From NCBI GenBank assembly GCA_037893225.1, contig JAZGUH010000484.1, positions 124,001 to 188,000 of the forward strand: a stretch of DNA of 64,000 bases. Reading direction: 5' to 3'. Positions 38,998 through 50,412 of this stretch are shown here, piece by piece; positions within the stretch are counted from its first letter, which is position 1, and each line of letters opens with the position of its first letter. This stretch comes from Hippasteria phrygiana (taxonomy: Eukaryota > Echinodermata > Asteroidea > Valvatida > Goniasteridae). A model generated the notes under the pieces. It was not told the origin of the DNA and ran no database searches. It saw nothing but the letters and a program-made list of their open reading frames with translations. A program made the position numbers and the translations under genes.

Positions 38998-39677
38998 TTT
39001 TAACATGTTCACCTCAAGATAATTTTGCCAACAACTACACGACTCTGACCTTAACAACTTATTTTTAAAATTTGGCATAAAATCAAGCGTTACAGGTGTT
39101 AAAGCAAGGTTGAGAACCTTTGACACACTACAGGTGAACCCTACAATGTACACTATGTGTATACATGTACACATGTTTGTGTACAATGTTATTAACATGG
39201 AGATGATCAGACCATTATTAGGCAAACCCTAGGCTGAATGCAACCGATCATACCATGTTTTTCTACCATTTCTAAATCATGCTACATTTCATGTTGGTAT
39301 CACAATGCGATATTCTACACCCCAGGGGATATTGGTTTTCTTACACCAGCAAACAATTTTGCAAAAGATTAATGATGCCTTATGCAAGCCTTCTGAACAA
39401 ATAAATTACCATTGAACTTTCTATGAATATAGCTAAAGGGTAATTGGATAACACAATGGCCCCAAAGTGACAATCCCATATGTTTTTACAATTTGTAATA
39501 ACTAAACTAGCAGCCAAAACAATAAGGCAGGCCCACTGTGTGAACAGCTGTTACAGACTTGTGCAACATGTGCAGGGATATGAACTGGATTGTCTTGGCC
39601 AATAGAGGGCAGTATAACCAATAAATGGTTGTGTTGAACCTGTATGACCCACAGTAACTGAATTATGGTTTAATTTA

Positions 39678-39973
39678 CCCCTTGTGCCCAGGTGTTACAG
39701 TGGAGGGGGGGGGGGGGAGGGGGGGGAGAGGGATGGGAGGGGGGAGAGGGATGGGAGGGGGGGGGAGAGGGATGGGAGGGGGGGGGGGGACATGCCAGTA
39801 TGCCAGACAGGATTGTGCAGCCAAGCAAAAGGCACACAATAGGCTTATGCAGCCAAGCGTAATAACCACAATAACCGAACAATGGATAGAATGCAGAAAA
39901 TGCAGGTATAGCCATCAACCGGCCAAATGGTCTTTTTAAACCCTGGTTATAGCTGTCATCTGGGCTCAAGGGG
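39678..39973. mobile_element. CCCCTTG-family element with a G-rich expansion
   Basis: Ends CCCCTTGTGCCCAGG and CTGGGCTCAAGGGG are inverted and flanked by TTTA and TTAA. The right half shares GCAGCCAAGCG and AACAATGGAT with the elements at 510-722 and 22020-22227. Positions 39703-39789 are a G-rich tract with GGGAGAGGGATGGGAGG units repeated, suited to forming G-quadruplexes. Proline-rich or glycine-rich frames over it are artefacts. Confidence 0.55.
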
Positions 39974-40146
39974 TTAACACTGAACATCTAACAAAAGAAA
40001 AACGGTGCACTAACAATGAACATCCATTGTTACTTGGCACTAAATCCACTGTTACTTGTTCAGCGTAAAGTTGGGCAAACTGAGAGAAACAAACTGACCA
40101 TTCTGTTGAATCAATAATTTTTGGGGCCAGATTACTATGAATTACT

Positions 40147-40450
40147 AAAGCCCTTTTCACACTACACTGTTACTTGGGTAAGTGCCCGGTTAACGAAAAA
40201 TTTAATCCGGAGATTACCCGGGTAATATGGCGTGTTCACACTACACTTCTCCAGGTTAGAAATTCTCCGGGTTAACTGCCTCAAAACCCCACTTAACCCG
40301 GGTAATTTCTAACCCTGCTCGCGAGGTGGATTAACCCACCAATCTCGGGGGTTAACAACGACCTTGAGACGATTCTCCGGGTTACCATTAGTAGTGTGAA
40401 TGCTCGCCAAGTTTTCTTCAACCCGGGTATAATAGTGGGTGCGCTTGGTC
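40147..40450. repeat. CCGGGTTAA-rich element, partial
   Basis: Starts AAAGCCCTTTTCACACTACA. CCGGGTTAAC, TTACCCGGGTAA and similar words recur about ten times, and TTCACACTACAC or TAGTGTGAA occurs three times. The matching right end was not found, so it may be truncated. Positions 40451-41104 hold no supported gene. Confidence 0.5.
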
Positions 40451-41104
40451 GTGTTCGGCTAGCTTTGCTAAGGTCATGCAGGTGACGTAGGATATTCGTA
40501 CAGCTGCCGTGGCTGGTACCTCATCTTGAAAAGTTTTTTTTTTACGTAGGCCTACACTTAATAAAAGGCACCAATCTGCCGTGGTGCATGATGCCTCGTC
40601 TTAATATGTATATTTTACACACACTTTATGCAAGATACCAGTCTAGACCAATTATGCATGCACGCGGGGATGCATGCACGCCGCAAAACACTGAACTTCT
40701 CAAACTGGATTGGGCTTCGGCTTCGCATAATTTCTATGTCCCCAGATTTGGCAAGATCTTGGACACTATTTTCGCTATATGTACATCAAAGTCTTATGTT
40801 TTAATCCAGAGCCTGTTATTTATTTACGTATTCAAGACTTCGGATTGGCAATGGGGCTGGGGAATAGTTGGAGACGAAGCCCAAGCCCAAGCCGAAGCCA
40901 GTTTGAGAAACGACATCTACTGTTTCTACAGAAGTCATAAGTTAAAAAGTCGTATCCTCATTGAGTGATCCCCACAATGTCGCTTCCCAGGTTGTATCGT
41001 AAAATTGGGTGTGATCCCTGGCTATACGGCATTCTGGGTTTATGACTTCAGACTAGCGCCCACCCGAACAAAGATACTGACAATTTGGGAGACCGCCAAC
41101 ATAG

Positions 41105-41262
41105 GGCAAGATAGCTCAGTTGGTAGAGCGCCGGTACGGTAACCCGGAGGTCACAGGTTCGAATCCCGCTCCTGCCAGTTTCTTTGTTCACTTTGAAAAT
41201 GTATTCACTTTGAAAATGTATTCAAATGTACCTAGTCAGTTTCCCTTGTGGATTGTTTGATG
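41105..41262 (+). mobile_element. tRNA-derived SINE
   Basis: The 5' part (41105-41177) has a tRNA layout: A box TAGCTCAGTTGG, B box GGTTCGAATCC, acceptor halves GGCAAGA and TCCTGCC. The anticodon stem has a U-C mismatch at its loop end and C instead of U before the anticodon position, so it is not a working tRNA. A non-tRNA body follows (GTTTCTTTGTTCACTTTG, GTCAGTTTCCCTTGTGGATT). TTCACTTTGAAAATGTA is duplicated in it. The same body occurs in reverse at 46886-46950. Likely transcribed by RNA polymerase III from its internal promoter and spread by LINE machinery, as is known for SINEs. Confidence 0.8.
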
Positions 41263-42742
41263 AATAAAATTGGCCTAAAATGAATCTTATCCTACTGCCC
41301 TAAAGTCTTTCAGGCATCCTGTAACACGAGAATGATATGCTGACTGAAACAACAATTCGTCCGGAGAATTGGAACTCCTTATAATTGACGTGAATCTCAC
41401 TAGAGGCTTGAGAAGATAGCCTGTGTTTTTGTTTCTCCTGCATGATTGGTCATGCAGTCTCAGCAGCAAGGAAAACTAGACAAGGAAGATCAACAGAGAA
41501 GAAACACAAACCTCCTCCTGCCTCATGCAGACTTCTTAAGATTGTCTCAAATGATTCAGGCATTATTCACTTGATAGCTTCATAAATATTCAGTGTCAGC
41601 TACTGATGGGATGGATGATCACGGCGCTCTTCAACAAAATTTACCCCTTGGTAATCCCAATAATTAAGACTTTCCTGGAACCATCTCAAGTTTAAAAGTC
41701 TGCATGTGTAACATCCACGAAACTTGATTGGATGCAATGACATTGCCATCACTATGCAGTTACGGATCATTACACTGCCACTGAACTTAATGCCTCACGA
41801 TAGAAGCTCCAATGAATTAACCTATGTTTGCGCAAATGAAGTGACAGATATATCTTTGTGAAACCAAGGATCAAATTACAGATTAAACTACATGTACACA
41901 CACAAACAGGTCATGAATATTTTAGGAAACTTATGTACCTATAAAAGTAGAAGTCCTTTTCTGGAGGATTCCATATGTTGGTATGAATTTTCATCAAAAT
42001 GAATAATTGACCTATCGCCGTTTACGAGTTAACCACGCCCCTTAGACAACCCTATGGGAATTTTGTGTGGTAATTTTTGTTTGTCTCAGATTTTGCGCGT
42101 TCCACGTGGAATTATAATTGATGTGATTGGATAATAATTCACAAGCTGCGTTTTCACAACATTAGGTTGTGATAGTCACTGAGTTTACTAATTACACAAT
42201 GCTCATTCTACTGTAATCTCATATGCAGGTACATGTATTTTGTACAAAAAGGTACATTACACTAGACTGCAAAAATTAAGGTACACGAGCACAGACAGAC
42301 AAGAGGCCCTATTTTTTACCAACCACGGGCATTTGGATAACACCATTTTTGGCTAAAAGTAGTAAATACACTTTTATTGAACTCCAAATTTTAAAAACAA
42401 GTCCAAGTGGAAATGATTACGAATACTAAATACAGGAATATTTAAAGCGAGTCAAAATAGCTTTGCGCAGGGTCAAAGAAGGAGTCCAATGAGAACAGGA
42501 CGCTAAGGGCCCATTTGTTTCATACAGATCCGGATCTCAATCAGTGATCCATGAGTTGGTTTACTTGTTCAATCCCACCTAAAGGATGGAGTGAACCAAC
42601 GGTTGGATCACAGATCCCTGAAAGAACCAGAGATAAACACAAAATTCTGGACATATTCTGTGTCATTCACTTCCTGTAGCAATGAAAGAACCAATGTCAC
42701 AGTATTTGTAAAATTGAATCATCAATATAAAATGAAACTTAC
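41263..42742. other. Gene-free stretch downstream of the TIA-like exons
   Basis: No TIA-like RRM2 or RRM3 exon was recognised here. The part around 41400-41830 has higher complexity and could be conserved non-coding sequence of an intron. Nothing else was identified. Confidence 0.35.
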
Positions 42743-45700
42743 CTTATCAAATAACGTTCTTCCATTCATTAAAATCTTGGCTGCATTGGCTCTTTTGTGG
42801 TCAACAAATTCTAGGAAGCAGTATGGGTCATTCGAACCATGCTGCAAAGAGAAAACAAAATCAAATTTCTTTGTCAATCAACGTACATGTAGTTTATTTC
42901 TCATAAAATAAAAACAATTAGAACACTAATTGTAATTTTTTTTTATATCTACACGTAACTCCCTCTGCTGAACAAAGATATTATCAAACACTTCACAATC
43001 AAAGTAACATTTATTTAAAGGTCTAAGCCACATGATGCAATTGAGAAATTTAAAATTAAATTATGCAAGTCAGTTACTCGAGCAATAAAACTACCTACCC
43101 CAGCTGATACATAAAGTATCATTTAACGCATTGTGTTCACAAGTTAACACCCAAATAAATTGAGGAACTGTGTATGTTGAGTTAAGAATCAACTTTGTAC
43201 CAGCAGACATCTTTCATACTGGTGACAATGACAAGTACTGTACAACCTATTCACAGTCAGTCAAATATGTAGAAACATTCCTAGCTGCAGTGCATGCAAT
43301 CATGTACCTGTGACTATATTTCACAGTAAAAAATTATCAATACAGCAACATCATATGAGTCCATAACAAATACAGCTCCGGATGAAAATAATGTTTAACA
43401 GCAGCAGGGAAATAGTAATTTTCACAAAAAGAAAAATCTGTGTGCTTTTTGATAACACAGAAAACACTGGTTACTCCTAACTCCTGAATGAAAAGATTAG
43501 TTGCAACAAAACAATTGTTTTGTTCCAAAGCAGAATTCAGTTTCTGATGTAGAAAAGATTAATAGAAAATACAAGGGAAAAATTAGTCACAGCTAACGTT
43601 TCTCCCCAACAAACTTTTTGTCCCTCTGTAAGTATGCCTGGGGAACACTATCAAGTGGAATGAAAAGCCAAGCAACATGGTTGCCCTGAACAGAACCTAA
43701 CAAAGGCACCCGGGGAAAATATGACAGGAGACAGTGAAATCTCCACAGCTTACCTTCATTAACAGCACTCACATCTACAGGAAACTACACTATTCCAACA
43801 ATACTTGTTATGGCCAATGTCATATCAACATCACTTCCTCCTCACCACCTAGAGTTGCTTTTTAGCCTTGTAATGGGTAAGGAACATATGGGTAGGGGAA
43901 GCTCGTTTTTAACAAGGTCATTGATTACCACACTGACATCACTGCTAGTGACCTTCACAATGCAAATAATTAACCAAATGAAAATGTCCAAGCATGTTCT
44001 GCTCAAGCATGTTCTGAATGTAGGCTCAGAGATTAACAACAAATAATCAATTGATTTAAAAGCAACTTTCCAAAAATGTCACAGGAAAAACATCAATCAA
44101 TTTCCTGTTTCTGACTTCTTTTTTTCAAGCAAATGAGTACATGGCTTTTTGAAATTTTCATCATTTTACAAGCCCCAAGTATGGAAACGGGCTTACGGAC
44201 CATTGCATAAATATCAGAACATTATAAGAACACAGTCATTTGAGAAAGGTGTTCTTTTAACCAACAAAAGAAAAGCAGTTACCTCCCCTCCCCCATGGGG
44301 TGCTCCTCAACTGGAGAGAGAAAGAAAAAACAAGATATATATAGGACCTTATTGGTGAGAAGAGGGGAAGGGGTGAGGACTGGTAAACATCAGGTCACTT
44401 AATCCATAACCTGCATAACCAGAGGTCAAAGGTCAAGACTGACATTCTACACACACTTTTCCTGACATCTTGGTGGTACGCCAAGTACCAATAATGTGTT
44501 TTCACACACCAACTTCACAAATGTCAGTCAACATTTAAACTACTGTATCAGAATTTTGGAGCGAATAACAATGACAGCCAAATTGACCATATACATTGTA
44601 CATGTAGCTGAACTTAATGGTTGCTGAACAATGTACAGAGACAACACTGCATTATTTAAGATGGATAGAGGGAACGTGAAAACAAATGAAGAACACTCCT
44701 CAGTTAAAGGTAATATACAACATTTGCAAACACCAAAAAACCAAACTACCGAATTATAAGTAAATAATAGTCTCAAGCATCCTGTGAAATTATGGCACCT
44801 GGTGTGCTGTCATTTTCAAGAAAAGATGAATTTTTGTATCAATTTCCAGCGATTATGAGCCGACAATCATTGGAAGTTCCCCGACCTAATAATTCCCCGA
44901 TGTCTATAAATTGCTCCATTTTGTCTTAAGTAGGGTCAGGGAACCAGACTACAAGAACAGCATTTTTCCCTCCGTTTTCTGTTTTCCCAGCATCTGTGCA
45001 CAAAACTTTAAACAGGTTAGTGTTACAGTATTTGCTATAAAATACTAACCCCCAAATCCATTCAATTCTGAAAATTACAGCAAAAGCAAATGTTGTATAT
45101 CATGTACCAGGAATTCAACCAGGAATTCATGATACACTGAAATAAAATGGAAACAATGCATAACTAACATCATTCTCACACAATTCTGACTTAACAGACC
45201 TACCACCATAATTAAATTTTATGAATTTGTCAAACAATCCAATTAAATTAAAATAAAATAGAACACTTAACACTGATTTATAACAAAAACAAGAAAACCA
45301 ATCATTTCCTACTACACAAATACTAATGTTAGCCTGGGCCTGCAACTACATTTGAAATTTTGAAATTTTCCTTAACCTTTTTTCCTGTTAGTATTCAGGA
45401 TTAGTTAAGAAAAACAAAATCAGCTATTAAAAAGACCGTTTCAAATCTCACCTTTATTAGTTGTAACTTTCAGATGAAAGGAATATTGCAGGCTGTGGCT
45501 ATCACTACAGAAACAACATGTTTTCCAACAGCTACTGTTACAGCATCAGTTTTTATTTTCCTACTTTTCACATGCCATTACATGTATGTTATGCACAGGT
45601 CTATCAATGGCGTCCCCTAACCTGGACTACATGTATGCTAAGGATGAGACTGCCACATGTAAACAGACCATTTTATGGACAGCCTGCCTATGGGATTTTG

Positions 45701-47795
45701 TGTACATAATTTAGACGCAAAGTGTCCCACAATGTGTGCAACATAACGTGCAACATAACCTTCATAAACCTTCACTGCACATTTCTGTACAAGGGTTTAC
45801 ACAAACGTGACCAATCCAAACCGATGGGATACCATCATGTACCATCAGAAGTTACTTCCAGAACTGTAAGGTTCTCTACATGTATACGAACCTTATACAT
45901 GTACATGTAGGATGGCCTACTTCAACCATTTTCCTTTATATGTGCAGCAAAATGCCAAATGCTACACTGTTCACCCGAGTGGAACACTGATCATGACGTA
46001 AAGTCTCTGCCATTCAGTATCATAAGCTGGCACTTTCAAAAAACGGGTTGTCGTGTGACCATCATTCTCACCAAAAAGGGGTAAGAAAATCTGCTAAAAA
46101 TTGCACTTTAGGAATATCCTGAAAATGTGTGTATCCCCTAAACTACGGACATACAGAAGAGACAGGCGAAATTTAACATTCAACTGTTTTGTTTCAAATA
46201 GAGAAATTTCTATGGGGAAAAAAATTGCATAGTGTAATACACTCCAAAAATCAACATTACCATTTCCTCGAGCTACATGTACATGTGGCACCTTTGTGTA
46301 AGAATCGTATAGAACCTTAGAGTTCTGGAAGTATACAAAAACATAAGGCCATTTTTGTATCTACTCAATGGACCAACATTTCCACCCTGATGCCCTAGGC
46401 TGGAGTAGTGTGGAAGAAATTAAACGGAAAGATTTTACTTTAATACCCCAACAAAATGGGCCAGAAACAGCAAAATCTTGGAAAATATATGACAACTGTG
46501 CTAAACATGTGGCACAACCCGTTACTTCAAGATTTATGTCAGCAAAAATCTGTGAAAAATGAGGCAGAAATTAATGTGTATGTGAACACTTTGAGTGATC
46601 ATACACTGTGCCCAAAAACATCTAACACAGTCAACACAAACTTTCGTCTCCTATACTTCATGAAAATGTCCTGACAAAAGTCTGAAACTTAACTCTGCGG
46701 TGTGTGCCATGGTGCCGTTTTGTTAAGTAGGTCACCGTGGTGTAACAGTGCGTGTATATTGTCATGGCACACCACAGGGTTAAAGGTTGTACCATTCTAA
46801 ACATGAATGGATCGTTATTTTTTTAGATTTTTCTGTTCCCGATCCATTTTGGTGGGGTATCAAAGTAAAATATTTACTTTGTCAAACAATCCACAAGGGA
46901 AACTGACTAGGTCAATTTGAATACATTTTCAAAGTGAACAAAGAAACTGGCAGGAGCGGGATTTGAACCTGCGACCTCCGGGTTACCGTACCAGTACGGT
47001 AACCCGGAGGTCGCAGGTTCAACCTGCGACCTCCGGGTTACTGTACCAGTACGGTAACCCGGGTTACCGTACCAGTACGGTAACCCGGAGGTCGCAGGTT
47101 CAACCTGCGACCTCCGGGTTACTGTACCAGTACGGTAACCCGGAGGTCGCAGGTTCAAATCCCGCTACTGCCAGTTTCTTTGTTCATTTGTTTTTGATGT
47201 TACAATTGGACAATTTATGACGACTGAAATGAGAGGCACAACAACAATCAAATAAACACAAAGGGACAACTAGGCTGCATGAACAAACAAAAAACAAGCT
47301 GCAACTTTTGTCAATATCAAGCAGTAAATAAATTTTAAAATGTATACTTACTTCATTCATCATTTTACATGCTGTAATTCCTAATTCTGCGAAAATATCG
47401 TATAAAAGTTCTTCTGTGACCTTTCTGCTGAGATTCCCCACGTACCTGAAAACAATTTGATCCAAATTATGTGTAAATTTAACAAAACGTCAGAGATATT
47501 CACAAAAACAACAAATGAGTGTAGCCATAAAAGTGTGTATTATTATTCAATATTGCAATAGGAAAGTTTGCATTCGGTAGTTCACACCAAGTTTACCGGT
47601 CTCAGAAAAGAAACTATACTCACAGCGTACGCATTATCGAATCCCCCGCACATTCCTGCAATGAAACAAAGAATCAAATTAGATCTTGAAATGCCAGAAA
47701 AATGGTTCTTAAAGCCCCGAGGAAACGCACAAATGACAAACCTGATAGTTCTGGTACTGCTGCTGGTACTGGTCTTGATACGACTCCATTGCCAT
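42743..47795 (-). CDS. TIA1/TIAR-like RNA-binding protein, first four coding exons
   Basis: Four minus-strand exons splice in frame with GT-AG borders: 47795-47742, 47655-47624, 47445-47352 and 42841-42743. The product starts MAMESYQDQYQQQYQNYQ (Gln/Tyr-rich) and then forms one full RRM. RNP2 is seen in RTLYVGNLSRKVTEELL, RNP1 in NDPYCFLEF, and the C-terminal RRM helix in NGRTLFDK. These pieces closely follow RRM1 of TIA1/TIAR, proteins that bind U-rich RNA, control splicing and translation, and assemble stress granules. Introns are 86, 178 and 4510 nt; the third holds a SINE array and MITE A. Exon 4 ends in phase 0 at a good donor (AAG followed by GTAAGT), so more exons must follow. TIA proteins have three RRMs plus a Gln-rich tail. 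None of that was found downstream, leaving the gene partial here. Family assignment is strong; orthology to TIA1 or TIAL1 is not decided. Confidence 0.82.
44706..45105. mobile_element. MITE family A copy 4
   Basis: Inverted relative to copy 1. Starts AAAGGTAATATACAACATTT and ends AAATGTTGTATAT. It shares GGCACCTGGTGTGCTGTC, GGTCAGGGAACCAGACTA and CTAACCCCCAAATCCATT with the other copies. Lies inside intron 3 of the TIA-like gene. Confidence 0.7.
46693..46789. mobile_element. 97-bp TTAA-flanked element
   Basis: TTAA at 46689-46692 and 46790-46793. Ends CTCTGCGGTGTGTGCCATG and CATGGCACACCACAGGG are inverted. This is a fourth TTAA terminus type in the window. Confidence 0.55.
46886..47190. repeat. 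SINE turned into an array of four tRNA-half hairpins
   Basis: The left flank is the SINE body and T arm in minus orientation, and the right flank is the T arm and body in plus orientation. Between them (46966-47155) the tRNA-like 3' half (anticodon region to B box) alternates in orientation eight times, giving four hairpins at about 46966-47019, 47021-47062, 47061-47100 and 47102-47155. Switches fall in GGTTCAACC, a palindromic form of the B box, and in GTACCAGTAC. The D arm and A box are absent from the array. Frames on both strands here only translate the repeat. Confidence 0.85.
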
Positions 47796-47820
47796 GATTG
47801 CTGCGATGTAGTCGTGTATC

Positions 47821-47870
47821 TGCGCCTGCGCAGAGCAAAGCAACGTGGGTAATTTACAAAATGGCGTCAG
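47821..47870 (-). promoter_or_regulatory. Core promoter region of the TIA-like gene
   Basis: TGCGCCTGCGCA (47821-47832) is one base from the NRF1 consensus. GACGCCATTTTG on the minus strand (about 47867-47857) matches a YY1 site. Both lie 25-75 bp upstream of the start codon in a CpG-rich segment with no TATA box, as is common for housekeeping genes. Site function is inferred. Confidence 0.45.
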
Positions 47871-48470
47871 CTGGGATTCGCTGGTTCGCGCGTTAGTTCA
47901 CGGAGAACAATGAGTTGGCGCTGAATACCAATAAAAGCATGCACATGGCGATCGCGTTTTGTTGTACAAGGTACTCATTGATTGCTGTGCTGACTTGAAA
48001 CCTTGGATTTCCAAAAGAAATACATGTATGCGCTCCCGGCCCGTACGTCATTTGCGGCTAGTCAAAACGTTTTGTTTTCAAATGGATCGGTTTTCGGCCT
48101 GTAGCCTAATTCAATTCCAGTCGAGATGGCCCTCTCTCGGTCTCCGCGCCCCGCCCCTACCAACAAGCACAGGGAACTTTTTGATCGGGAATCTATTGGA
48201 TCAAATTCCCCTGGAATTTATCAATTTTAAACTCAAACGTAAAACAAATAAATAACTATAGAATATGCATAAGTTCTGCGAACTCTTTTGTGTTCATAAG
48301 TTTGGTGACTCCGTGCAACTCCCCATTCTGCAAAGGTCCACTTTTTACGTTTTTCCACCTTTTACAATTTTTTTCTGTTTTGTTCTCCTCTGTTAGCTAG
48401 CCTGGCATTCCGTCTTTCTCAAAGGCAAAATCATGGCTTTTCAATTTAAAGAGCGCCACCGCGTGGCATA

Positions 48471-49361
48471 TGTTACAGATGGGATTTGTCCCTTTTAAAA
48501 CTCACCTGCTACTGTTGTTTTTCCTTTATACTTACCTAAACATCTGTGGTATTTTGAAGATTGTTTTGCAGTAAGCCCAGAGGTTATGTAACTACCCTCT
48601 ATATTGTATTATTAAACAATAACCATTGTTAAGTGTTGTGCAGTGGGCTCACTGATTATGTAATAGCCCTCTGCCTTGTTGACTGGAAGTCCTATATAAG
48701 ACGGGGTTTGTACCATGCTTGGACACACTCATCACATCACAGCCACCAAGTCAGCCAGGGGCTCTGCCCTAGCTCTTTCAACTGATGGGTGTCACCAATC
48801 AGCCTTGGCCATTGGCCACACCTTGGCTCAGCCAGTTCCTTGGTGCATCGGTCTTGTGCCACCGGCAGAGACAGCGAGTCACCGCTGTTCTCTTGTTCTC
48901 CTTCAAGTTGATGTTTTGAACCACCCGGTTCTTGTGCTACCACCAAAGGCAGTGAGTCACCGCTGCTCTTGTTCTCCTTCAAGTTGATGGCCTAAAACCA
49001 GACCGGTTTTGAGGCTCTCCCTATAGATGGCCTAAAACCAGACCGGTTTTCGAGGCTCTTCCTAGATGGACTGGTCCAGAGCAATAACGAGACGAACTTT
49101 CGGAGGCTCCCACTCCTCGAAACTAGTGATGTCTGCAACTCGACAACTGACTAAGAACATCCGGTACTTATAGGGACTTCCAAATAGAAATGTGTGTTTA
49201 ACTTTTAAATATTTAATTGAATTGTCTTAAATGTCATTTTTAAGTTGGGAATAAACTATTTGTTGTGATTATAATTGCTGGTTACCTTTTCCACTGCCGT
49301 TTCATCTGTCTCTGTCGTGCCCTATTTCTTTTTGGTTATTATGAATTAGTCGCACGTAACA
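48471..49361 (+). mobile_element. Solo LTR, 891 bp
   Basis: Begins TGTTAC and ends GTAACA, and is flanked by CATA on both sides (48467-48470, 49362-49365). A TATA box TATATAAG is at 48693-48700 and a poly(A) signal AATAAA at 49250-49255, giving an ordinary U3-R-U5 order in plus orientation. U3 and R contain diverged tandem units: about 100 bp around GCAGTRRGCYC, about 78 bp ending TTCTCCTTCAAGTTGATG, and about 40 bp with GGCCTAAAACCAGACCGG. There is no internal coding region, so it arose by recombination between two LTRs. The superfamily is not settled; Ty3/gypsy is plausible. It lies about 680 bp upstream of the TIA-like start codon. Confidence 0.75.
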
Positions 49362-49365
49362 CATA

Positions 49366-50175
49366 TAATACCGGCAGCATTTGGGTTAATTATGTGCTCA
49401 GTATACAGACGTACGTGTGCCCACACAAATTTAAACGGGACAAGGACGGGTCTATGGCTTTAACTGGCTTTAACTCCACGGACGTCTTGCGAGTCCAGGT
49501 CATTACAAATGTATATACGTCCACGGCCTGGACACAGTCGCATTAATGTTTCATTTCATTCAGTTAGTAAACTGGTTTAATTATATTGCGTCAATTAAAA
49601 TAAACTCCATTGCGGTCGAAAACCGAATTGAGGAAAGCTATCGTATATAGGCCTACTACATCTTTAAAAGGAAAACAATTAATTTGAACGTGTAAAAACT
49701 TTTTTAAAAGACATTAAAATTAATAGGCCTATTGCACTTCTACTGGAAACTGGACATGTATTCATTCTTTCAATGTATTTGCCACAAATTTGAATAACTT
49801 AATTGCAGTGAACAGTTTTGTTTCATGAACTTAGAATTATCCGATCAGCCAAAGGTAATCACTTGATATTATTCCGGATCTTTTAATGTGAGTTAGTAAA
49901 TTTCTTTTGAAGGATGATAATAGATAACTATATGCTTTGAGATTTGTTTGTTGTCTGTGTGTTGGGGTGTTTGTTTGTTGTCTTTTTTATCATGAAGAGT
50001 CATTTATTTTAATCTATACTTCCTTTGATTTATTGCATACCCCAAATCAAGCTCATGCTTATAACCGAGTCATCGGGCCATGCAGCCGTTAACTGCATAA
50101 TGTTCATTTTCTTTAATTGGTCCCCAAGGTTTTGTCTCGCACGCAACATTTGGCCTCGACATTGTCTGGCATCGT
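49366..50175. other. Gene-free stretch
   Basis: AT-rich sequence between the solo LTR and the minus-strand membrane-like frames. No gene or RNA was recognised. Confidence 0.4.
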
Positions 50176-50385
50176 TCAGTCTTTAGATGTCATAAATGTC
50201 TCGTTATTTTTATCACAGATAATTATGTAGTGAATGAAGACGAAGAACCAAAGTGACAGGATCTGCACAATAAACATTCTGATTATCATAAAATGAGTCT
50301 GCCAGTGTGCTACAATCCGGGCGTAGTCTGGAATAGTCAATAAAACAGTTGCCTCGGTCCAAGGGTCACCCATCCACTCATTCAC
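50176..50385 (-). CDS. Possible small membrane-protein frame or exon
   Basis: A 69-codon frame with one strongly hydrophobic segment (MIIRMFIVQILSLWFFVFIH) and a charged C-terminus ending in a stop. It lies just downstream of the frame at 50413-50628 on the same strand. No family is recognised. It could be a terminal exon, a small protein or a chance frame. Hydrophobic segments arise easily from T-rich DNA, so confidence is low. Confidence 0.2.
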   Translation of the reverse strand: MNEWMGDPWTEATVLLTIPDYARIVAHWQTHFMIIRMFIVQILSLWFFVFIHYIIICDKNNETFMTSKD

Positions 50386-50412
50386 CCATTAATCCACCCA
50401 CCCATTAACCCG

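Larger units (their letters stand above)
42842..47351 (-). other. Intron 3 of the TIA-like gene
   Basis: A 4.5-kb intron between the two halves of RRM1. It contains MITE A (44706-45105), a small TTAA element (46693-46789) and the SINE hairpin array (46886-47190). The remainder (42842-44705, 45106-46692) shows no gene. Short frames there, such as 46368-46562, are not supported. Confidence 0.7.

Noticed and set aside
39670..39987. Proline-rich and glycine-rich frames
   Set aside because: They are translations of the G-rich expansion inside a miniature element.
41105..41177. Apparent tRNA gene
   Set aside because: The anticodon stem has a mismatch, the base before the anticodon is C instead of U, and a SINE body follows. 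It is the head of a tRNA-derived SINE.
46966..47155. Possible CRISPR-like array
   Set aside because: Units alternate in orientation with no unique spacers, derive from a tRNA-like SINE, and the context is a eukaryotic intron.
46907..47220. Open frames on both strands with repeated PATSGLPYWYGN-type units
   Set aside because: They translate the alternating tRNA-half hairpins. The repetition comes from the DNA array, not from a protein.
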